Below are positions 1 to 6,300 of a DNA stretch of 8,441 bases, piece after piece (the stretch's first letter is position 1; each line of letters starts with the position of its first letter). Source of the DNA: Acidimicrobiales bacterium (GTDB taxonomy: Bacteria; Actinomycetota; Acidimicrobiia; Acidimicrobiales; VFJN01); the NCBI GenBank assembly GCA_016936035.1, contig JAFGPU010000194.1, positions 1 to 8,441 on the forward strand. Direction: 5' to 3'. A program made the position numbers and the translations under genes. A model generated the notes under the pieces. That model was not told the DNA's origin. It saw only the letters and a program-made list of their open reading frames with translations, and did not search any database.

Positions 1-1095
1 CTGTGCATGAGCATGCTGCTGCTCATCCCGCTCTTCGTGCCCGACACGGTCTCTCCGGGGCTCCATCGGCTGGCGCCCCAGGACCAGGTGCGGGGGGCCT
101 GGCTGCCGGCCGGGCTGGTGCTCGTCGGGCTGCCGGCCCTGCTGGTGACGACGGTGGCACTGCGCGACCAGCACGCCTGGGCGGCGCCCTACTCGCTGGG
201 GGTGATGGCTCTGCTGCTCGTGCTCGCCGCTCTGCGGCAGCTCGCGGCGGCGAGCGAGACCCGCCGCCTCTACCAGCAGGTCGAGCGGGCGGCGGCCGCA
301 CGGCGCGAGCTGCTGGCCCAGATCATGCAGTGCACCGACGACGACCGCCACCGGGTCGCGGCCCAGCTCCACGAGCAGGCCGTGTCGGCGTACTCGACAT
401 TCGTGTCGTTGGCGCAGACCGGCGCGCTCGGCCCCGTCGGCGCGGGCGCCTCGGCCCTGGTGCGCGACGAGCTGCGCGAGCAGGCCGAGTCGCTGCGCCG
501 GCTCATGCGGGCGGTGCAGCCCCTCGAGGTCGGCCGCCCGCGCTCCACCAGCCTGCGTGCACCGATCGAGGCCTACATCGACGGGTTGTACGGCGATCAG
601 CCGGCCCCCCGGCAGGACATCGACGTGTCCGACGACGTCGAGCTCGACTGGGCGGCCGAGACGATTGTGTTGCGCATCGTCCAGGAGGCGGTGCGCAACG
701 TCTGGCGGCACAGCGACGCGTCGATGCTCGAGATCGCGGTCCGGGCCGATGGCTCGGTGGTCGAGGTGGTGGTCGCCGACGACGGCGTGGGCTTCGATCC
801 GGCGGCGGCCCTGTTCGAGTCGGGCATCGGTGCGATGCGGTCGTTCGCGGCGCTGGGGCAGGGCACCCTGACGATCGAGAGCGCGCCGGCCGAGGGCACG
901 CGCGTGGTCGCCCGTCTCGGCGTGGGCGAGGCGCCGGGCGACGATCAGGCGGAGCAGGTGGCGGCGGGCCCCGACGGAGTCCCTCGCCTGCGTCTGCTCA
1001 CCGGGTCAGGCGCCGATGGAGTTGCTCATCCGGATGTCGCTCGGACCCCGCCGCTGACGACGACCGGGCGGCGCCCCCTAGTCAGTGAATCGTGA
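1..1095 (+). CDS. NarL-type membrane sensor histidine kinase, C-terminal part (5' end outside window)
   Basis: Sensor kinase that would autophosphorylate on His and pass the phosphate to a NarL/LuxR-type response regulator. The frame is open at base 1 without a preceding stop, so the gene probably begins upstream; the ATG at 7 lies inside a hydrophobic stretch and is not a convincing start. Two further hydrophobic segments follow (about 91-165 and 178-240), then a helical linker. The HisKA_3 dimerisation motif DDDRHRVAAQLHEQ has its likely phospho-acceptor His at 370-372. The ATPase domain shows an N-box (VQEAVRNVWRH, about 679-711), a G1 box (DDGVGFD, 778-798) and the G2-like end GIGAMRS...SAPAEGTRV (about 826-906). 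The remaining roughly 60 residues are a low-complexity Gly/Ala/Asp/Pro tail of no recognised domain. No response regulator lies downstream, so a partner would be upstream or elsewhere. The signal sensed is unknown. The family call is secure. Confidence 0.87.
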   Translation: MCMSMLLLIPLFVPDTVSPGLHRLAPQDQVRGAWLPAGLVLVGLPALLVTTVALRDQHAWAAPYSLGVMALLLVLAALRQLAAASETRRLYQQVERAAAARRELLAQIMQCTDDDRHRVAAQLHEQAVSAYSTFVSLAQTGALGPVGAGASALVRDELREQAESLRRLMRAVQPLEVGRPRSTSLRAPIEAYIDGLYGDQPAPRQDIDVSDDVELDWAAETIVLRIVQEAVRNVWRHSDASMLEIAVRADGSVVEVVVADDGVGFDPAAALFESGIGAMRSFAALGQGTLTIESAPAEGTRVVARLGVGEAPGDDQAEQVAAGPDGVPRLRLLTGSGADGVAHPDVARTPPLTTTGRRPLVSES

Positions 1096-1713
1096 GGTCG
1101 CGTACTCGCAGGTGACCCGCCACGCCGTCTCGGCGTCGACCTGACCGCCGATGCAGAGCTCGACGTTGGCGAGCGCGAAGCCGAGCATGCCGGTGCTGGC
1201 AGCGACCAGGTCGTCGGCCGGCAGCCCCGATCCGGCCATGAGGCCCGCGAGCTCGGAGGCGATCTGCACGCGCGTCGCGATGGCGGACGCCTCGACCGTG
1301 TCGTCGTGGGTCACCCACGGGTCGCGGAACAGGAGCCGGTAGGCGGCCGGGTTCTCGTCGAAGAACCCGAACAGCGCGGCGAGCAGGTGCTCCATGCGGG
1401 TGCGAGGCGAGAACGGCATCTTCGAGGCCTGGCGCAGGCGCAGCTGGAACTCGTCGAGCAGGCCCTGCATGACGCTGACGAAGAGCTGGGGGCGTCCTTC
1501 GGGGAAGTAGTGGTACAGGAGGCCCTTGGACACGTTGGCCGCGGCGGCGATCTCCGCCAGGCCGGATTCGGCATAACCCGTCGCGGCGAAGACCTGGCGC
1601 GCGGTGGCGACGATCTCGGCGCGGCGGGTGTCGGGGTTCTTACGGACGCGCTTCGGCGTCGGGCGCTCGGCGTTGGCCGACTCTGCAGGAGCTGCCGTCA
1701 CGGCGACAACCAT
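1078..1713 (-). CDS. TetR/AcrR-family transcriptional repressor
   Basis: Dimeric DNA-binding repressor of 211 residues, typical for TetR proteins, expected to release DNA when a small ligand binds its C-terminal helical domain. The N-terminal helix-turn-helix lies at about residues 30-76: the helix RAEIVATARQVFAATGYAES, then LAEIAAAANVSKGLLYHYF, the classic recognition helix with its YHYF end. The C-terminal part contains NPAAYRLLFRDPW at about 121-133, then less conserved ligand-domain helices. Residues 1-29 form a basic, disordered extension. I chose the ATG at 1713-1711, preceded by AGGA with only a 2-base gap; an in-frame TTG at 1737 would add 8 residues but overlaps the operator region and lacks a good ribosome site. 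The gene diverges from the lipase and overlaps the convergent kinase gene by 18 bp. The palindrome 26 bp upstream suggests autoregulation. The ligand is unknown; a fatty-acyl or lipid effector would fit the neighbours but is inference. Confidence 0.93.
   Translation of the reverse strand: MVVAVTAAPAESANAERPTPKRVRKNPDTRRAEIVATARQVFAATGYAESGLAEIAAAANVSKGLLYHYFPEGRPQLFVSVMQGLLDEFQLRLRQASKMPFSPRTRMEHLLAALFGFFDENPAAYRLLFRDPWVTHDDTVEASAIATRVQIASELAGLMAGSGLPADDLVAASTGMLGFALANVELCIGGQVDAETAWRVTCEYATSRFTD
1095..1142 (+). terminator. Weak candidate hairpin after the kinase gene, inside the tetR 3' end
   Basis: ACGCCG (1122-1127) pairs perfectly with CGGCGT (1131-1136) across a 3-base loop. An outer AGGTCG (1095-1100) can pair with CGACCT (1137-1142). 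It starts at the kinase stop codon but lies in the antisense coding sequence of the repressor and has no T-run, so it may be chance pairing in GC-rich DNA. Confidence 0.25.
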
Positions 1714-1738
1714 ATTCCTGCACGGCCGGTGTAACAAC

Positions 1739-1752
1739 TTACCAGATGGTAA
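1739..1752. promoter_or_regulatory. Palindromic operator candidate for the adjacent TetR regulator
   Basis: TTACCA-GA-TGGTAA is a perfect 6+6 inverted repeat with a 2-base centre, the size and symmetry commonly bound by TetR-family dimers. It is 26 bp upstream of the tetR ATG, where it would block tetR transcription, and its right edge is 36 bp from the -35 box of the rightward promoter. Assignment to this repressor rests on position and symmetry only. Confidence 0.68.
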
Positions 1753-1788
1753 CCCGGAGGTTTATCGACGATGGGGTCAATAAAATCG

Positions 1789-1817
1789 TTGACTGTCGAA
1801 TAGGGCTCTCACATAAT
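1789..1817 (+). promoter_or_regulatory. Sigma-70-type (HrdB/SigA-like) promoter for the lipase gene
   Basis: TTGACT (1789-1794) and CATAAT (1812-1817) are separated by exactly 17 bases; each differs from consensus at one position. The surrounding DNA is clearly more AT-rich than the genes. Transcription should start near 1823-1826, giving a leader of about 110 bases before the lipase ATG. The 10-bp palindrome CGATCGATCG (1820-1829) covers the predicted start and could bind a second regulator. Confidence 0.7.
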
Positions 1818-1915
1818 GGCGATCGATCGAAATCGCAATGGCTCGAAGTGGTGCCGTTGACGATCGAACAGCTGACGCGGTGACCGGCTGACACCCGCCG
1901 GCGCCGCGTGGCGTG

Positions 1916-1925
1916 AGGGGGAGGA
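1916..1925 (+). promoter_or_regulatory. Strong ribosome binding site that sets the lipase start at 1934
   Basis: AGGGGGAGGA lies 8 bases before the ATG at 1934. This favours that start over the in-frame GTG at 1913, which would lie upstream of the purine run and add a polar, His- and Pro-containing prefix to the signal peptide. Confidence 0.8.
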
Positions 1926-1933
1926 TCCATCCG

Positions 1934-3115
1934 ATGACACAGCCCAGAGGCCGTCGCGTCCTCGCCGCGGTGCTCACCACCGTGGCCATGGCCGTCGCCA
2001 CCACGGCGTGCACTGCGCCGCCGCCCGACTTCTACAACCCGCCGACCGATCCGTCCGGCGCCCCAGGCACGGTCATCAAGACAGCGCCGAGCAGCCTGTC
2101 CGGCAGCTCCGATGTCTCCGCGGTCGCGGTGCAGTACCGCTCGCGGTCGGGCACCGGCCAGGCGAACGCGGTGACCGGAACGGTCTTCACCCCGGACGCC
2201 CCGTGGTCCGGGCCCGGCGATCGCCCCATCGTGGCCCTCGCCCAGGGCACGCAGGGCCTCGGTGACCAGTGCGCGCCGTCCAAGTCGTTGGCCAACGGCA
2301 CCAACTACGAGCTCGACCACGTCAAGGCGCTGCTGGCCAAGGGGTGGGCGGTCGCCGTGACCGACTACGAGGGCCTGGGCATGCCAGGCACCCACACGTA
2401 CATCGTGGCCGACGCCGAGGCCCACGCGGTGCTCGACGTCGTGCGGGCCGCCACCGAGGTGCCCGAGCTGGACCTGAGCCCGTCCGCCCCCGTCGGCATC
2501 GTGGGCTACTCGCAGGGCGGGCAGGCGGCCGCGCGTGCCGCGGAGATCGAGTCGACCTACGCACCGGAGCTGAACGTCGTCGGCGTCGTCGCGGGCGGCG
2601 TGCCGTCCGACCCGGAGGAGCTGGGCACCACCCTCGACGGTGGCCTCTTCTTCGCCTTCCTCGCGATGGCGGCGGTGGGGCTCGACGCGGCGTACCCCGA
2701 GCTCGACCTCGACAGCTACCTGAACGACACCGGTCGCCAGCTGCTCGAGCAGAACCAGGACGCGTGCCTGGCCGACGGGCTTCTCGCGCTCGGCTTCCAG
2801 AGCATCGACAACCTGACCACCACCAACCCGCTGGAGCAGCCCGACTGGCAGGCCCGCCTGGACGAGAACCGGCTCGGGTCCGTCGCACCCGAGGTGCCCG
2901 TGCTCCAGTACCACGCGGTCTTCGACGAGATCATCCCCTACACCCAGGGCACGACCCTGCGTGACGCGTGGTGCGCGGGTGGGGCGCAGGTCCGGTGGCT
3001 CGACCTGTTCCTCGCCGAGCACGCCCTCGGCATCTACCAGGGCCAGAACGACACGCTCCAGTTCCTCACCGATCGGTTCTCCGGCGCCGAGTTCCAGTCG
3101 ACCTGCACCGCCTGA
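1934..3115 (+). CDS. Exported secretory-type lipase (LIP family, alpha/beta hydrolase)
   Basis: Predicted extracellular or membrane-anchored serine esterase/lipase of 393 residues, the usual length for actinobacterial members of the secretory lipase (LIP) family. The N-terminus is a signal peptide: basic MTQPRGRR, a hydrophobic core to about residue 22, then ATTAC with Cys26. This resembles a relaxed lipobox, as Thr replaces the usual Leu at -3, so it is either a lipoprotein or is secreted after normal cleavage. A Pro-rich stretch follows. The nucleophile motif GYSQGG places the catalytic Ser at 193; Asp331 in FDEIIPY and His363 in AEHALG complete a plausible triad. Cys113, Cys278, Cys347 and Cys391 could form disulfides, consistent with export. 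The gene has its own near-consensus promoter and a hairpin terminator, so it is probably monocistronic. The substrate (triacylglycerol, short esters or other lipids) cannot be read from sequence. A catalytically similar cutinase-like or acyltransferase role is possible. Confidence 0.92.
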   Translation: MTQPRGRRVLAAVLTTVAMAVATTACTAPPPDFYNPPTDPSGAPGTVIKTAPSSLSGSSDVSAVAVQYRSRSGTGQANAVTGTVFTPDAPWSGPGDRPIVALAQGTQGLGDQCAPSKSLANGTNYELDHVKALLAKGWAVAVTDYEGLGMPGTHTYIVADAEAHAVLDVVRAATEVPELDLSPSAPVGIVGYSQGGQAAARAAEIESTYAPELNVVGVVAGGVPSDPEELGTTLDGGLFFAFLAMAAVGLDAAYPELDLDSYLNDTGRQLLEQNQDACLADGLLALGFQSIDNLTTTNPLEQPDWQARLDENRLGSVAPEVPVLQYHAVFDEIIPYTQGTTLRDAWCAGGAQVRWLDLFLAEHALGIYQGQNDTLQFLTDRFSGAEFQSTCTA

Positions 3116-3124
3116 CCGGCCCGT

Positions 3125-3154
3125 GCGACCCGCGGGCGAGCACTCGCGGGTCGC
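3125..3154 (+). terminator. Strong hairpin terminator after the lipase gene
   Basis: GCGACCCGCG (3125-3134) and CGCGGGTCGC (3145-3154) form a perfect 10-bp stem with a 10-base loop, starting 10 bases after the lipase stop codon. No T-run follows, which is common for terminators in high-GC actinobacteria. It should separate most lipase transcription from the synthase gene. Confidence 0.75.
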
Positions 3155-3170
3155 CGGCCAGGCCCCCTCG

Positions 3171-3241
3171 GCTGCCCGGCCGCCACCTCCTTCGCTGGAG
3201 ACCGGTGGGACCGCACCGCCCAGCGTCGGCGACCGGGCAGC
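3171..3241 (+). repeat. Long-range inverted repeat enclosing a smaller hairpin in the synthase leader
   Basis: GCTGCCCGG (3171-3179) is perfectly complementary to CCGGGCAGC (3233-3241). Inside, CCACCTCC (3183-3190) can pair with GGAG (3197-3200) and GGTGG (3204-3208) around a small bulge. The arrangement could form a multi-part RNA structure upstream of the synthase, acting as leader, attenuator or second terminator. No match to a known riboswitch class is recognised, and GC-rich spacers can pair by chance. Confidence 0.4.
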
Positions 3242-3300
3242 TCGGGGCGCAGCCCGGCGACGAGGAGGTCGCCGGCCGATCGACAGCCAGCCCGACCATG

Positions 3301-3307
3301 AGGGGGA
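3301..3307 (+). promoter_or_regulatory. Ribosome binding site that sets the synthase start at GTG 3311
   Basis: AGGGGGA ends 3 bases before GTG 3311. An in-frame TGA at 3299-3301 closes the reading frame just upstream, so this GTG is the earliest possible start. The spacing is a little short but the purine run is strong. Confidence 0.75.
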
Positions 3308-3310
3308 ATC

Positions 3311-6300
3311 GTGACATCGGGTCCGCACCACCACGACCGTGAACTGATCGTCGGGATCACCCCCGGCAGCCGACCCGACGGCCGGCTCGTCGTCGGCCTG
3401 TGCCGTGCCGGGACGCTCGGCGTGCTCGACCTGGGCACCGATCCGAGCCGAGCGCTCACGGAGGCGGCCCTGGTCGAGGCTCGGCACACGGGCCCGTTCG
3501 GCGTGCGGGTCACGCCCCTGGCCGGGCTCGGTCCCGGCGAGCTGCCCGGCGCCGTGGACACGGTGATCGTCACCGACCCGTCGCTCGTACGGCCGCACCG
3601 TGAGGCGGAGCGGCGGGTGCTGGCCGAGGTCACCTCGCTGCCCGAGGCGCAGGCGGCGGTGACCGAAGGCGCCGACGGTCTCGTGGCCAAGGGCTCCGAG
3701 GCGGGCGGGCGCATCGGCGAGGAGACGGCCTTCGTCCTGCTGCAGCGCATCGTGGCGGCGGTCGAGCTCCCCGTGTGGCTCCAGGGCGGCATCGGACTGA
3801 ACACCGCGGCCGCCGCCATCGCCGGCGGTGCCCGGGGGGTCGTGCTCGACGCTCAGCTCGCGCTGGCCCGCGAGTCGACGTTGCCGACGGCGGTGCGCAC
3901 GGCGATCGCCGCCATGGACGGCAGCGAGACCGTGGTGGTGGGCGGCCACCGCCTCTACGCGCGGCCCGACCTGCCGGCGCCCGCACCCGACGCCGCCGCC
4001 GGCGAGGTCGCACCCCGGCTGGGCGCCGACGACCTGCACGGCGACCTGGTCCCCGTCGGCCAGGACGGATCGTTCGCGAGCGCGCTCGCCGGCCGCCACA
4101 AGACCGCCGGCGGCATCGTGCAGGCCCTGCGGGCGGCCATCGACCACCAGCTCGCAGCCGCCTGCGAGCGACGCCCGCTCGACCCGGGTGCCGGCACGGC
4201 CGCCACGCGCGGCACGGCCTACCCCGTCGCCCAGGGCCCGATGACCCGGGTCAGCGACCGCAGCGCGTTCGCAGCCGCGGTCGCGGGCGGCGGCGGGTTG
4301 CCGTTCCTGGCCCTCTCACTGATGCGCGGCGACGAGATCCGCGATCTGCTCGCCGAGACCGCGGCCGCCGTCGGCGACCGTCCCTGGGGCGTGGGCGTCC
4401 TCGGCTTCGTGCCGCCCGAGCTGCGGGACGAGCAGCTCGCCGCCGTGCGCCAGGCCCGCCCGCCGGTGGCGCTCATCGCCGGGGGGCGGCCGTCCCAGGC
4501 GGCACCCCTCGAGGCCGAGGGCATCGCCACGTTCCTCCACGTGCCCTCGCCCGGGTTGCTCGACCGCTTCTGGAAGGACGGCGCCCGCCGGTTCGTGTTC
4601 GAGGGGCGCGAGTGCGGAGGGCACGTCGGGCCCCGGTCGAGCTTCGCCCTCTGGCAGCGGCAGATGGATCGCCTGCTCGCCGAGCCCGACCTCGACGGGG
4701 TCGAGGTGTTCTTCGCCGGGGGTATCCACGACGCCCGCTCGGCGGCCATGGTCGCCGCCCTCGCGGTGCCGCTGGTCGAGCGCGGCGCGAGCATCGGCGT
4801 GCTCATGGGCACCGCCTACGTGATGACGACCGAGGCGGTCGAGACCGGAGCGATCACGCCCACCTTCCAGGAGGCGGCGGTGGCCTGCTCCGACACCGTG
4901 CTGCTGGAGACGTCGCCCGGTCACGCCACCCGATGTGTGGCGAGCGAGTACGTGCACGCGTTCGAGAAGCGCAAGGCCGATCTGGTGGCGGCCGGCACCG
5001 ACGTGCGTGCCCTGTGGACCGAGCTCGAGGGACTCAACCTGGGCCGCCTGCGCATCGCGGCGAAGGGCGTCGTGCGGGAGGGCGACGCGCTCGACCACGT
5101 CGGCGCCGACGTGCAACGCCGCGAGGGCATGTTCATGATCGGCCAGGTCGCCGCCCTGCGCGCCGCCGCGACCTCGATCAGCCGCCTGCACGACGACGTC
5201 AGCGCCGGTGCCGCAGGCATCCTCGAGGCCCTCGGCGGCGCGCGTCATCGGCCGCCCGAGGTCGCGGCCCCCGTCGACGTCGCGGTCATCGGCACCGCCG
5301 GGGTCTTCCCCGGAGCCGTCGAGGTCGAGCAGTACTGGGCCAACATCGTCGCCGGCGAGGACGCCATCACCGAGGTGCCGGCCGAGCGCTGGAGCGTCGA
5401 GCGCTACTACGACCCCGACGCAGTGCTCACCGACGCAGGCGTCAAGACACCGTCGAAGTGGGGCGGCTTCCTCCCCGACGTGCCGTTCGACCCGATGCGC
5501 TACGGCATCCCGCCCCGGTCGATCACCTCCATCGGCAACGACCAGCTCCTCAGCCTCGAGGTGGCGTCCGCCGCCCTCGCCGACGCCGGCTACGCCGACC
5601 GCCCGTTCGACCGCGCCCGCACGTCCGTGGTCTTCGGCGCCGAGACCGGCACCGACCTGGCGCAGGCCTACGGCTTCCGGGCGGCCCTGCCCCACTTCAC
5701 GGGCACGGTCCCGGATGCGCTCACACACATCCCCCGGCTGACAGAGGACTCGTTCCCCGGCGTGCTCGCCAACGTCATCGCCGGTCGCATCGCCAACCGA
5801 CTCGACCTCGGCGGCGCCAACTACACCGTCGACGCCGCCTGCGGGGCGTCGATGGCGGCGCTGTCCGCCGCGTGCGGCGAGCTGAGCTCCGGGGCCAGCG
5901 ACATGGTCCTGTGCGGCGGCACCGACCTCCACAACGGCATCTACGACTACCTGCTGTTCGCGGCCACCCACGCGCTGTCGCCCACGGGCCGGTGCCGCAC
6001 GTTCGACTCGGCGGCGGACGGCATCGCTCTCGGCGAGGGCATCGGCTGCATCGTCCTGAAGCGCCTGGACGACGCCGAGCGCGACGGCGACCGCATCCTC
6101 GCGGTGATCCGGTCCGTCGCCGCCTCGAGCGACGGCCGAAGCCTCGGCCTGACCGCGCCGCGTGCCGAGGGGCAGCGCCGGGCCCTCGAGCGGGCCTACG
6201 ACCGGGCCGGGGTCTCGCCGTCCACCGTGGGGCTGGTCGAGGCGCACGGAACCGGCACGGTGGTCGGCGACCGGACGGAGCTCGCGACCCTCACCGAGGT

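Noticed and set aside
1714..1737. TTG at 1737 as repressor start.
   Set aside because: It lacks a ribosome site and lies right beside the palindrome. The ATG at 1713 gives a normal TetR N-terminus.
1816..1860. Possible 14-codon leader peptide starting ATG at 1816.
   Set aside because: The ATG overlaps the -10 box, so it would not be in the mRNA from this promoter, and it has no ribosome binding site.
1913..1933. GTG at 1913 as lipase start.
   Set aside because: The strong purine-rich site at 1916-1925 lies after it and is ideally placed for ATG 1934, which gives a cleaner signal peptide.
1739..4147. Stop-free frame of about 800 codons on the minus strand, spanning the lipase and the synthase start.
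   Set aside because: It crosses a promoter, an operator and a terminator, has no domain, and is opposite a lipase with a complete catalytic triad.
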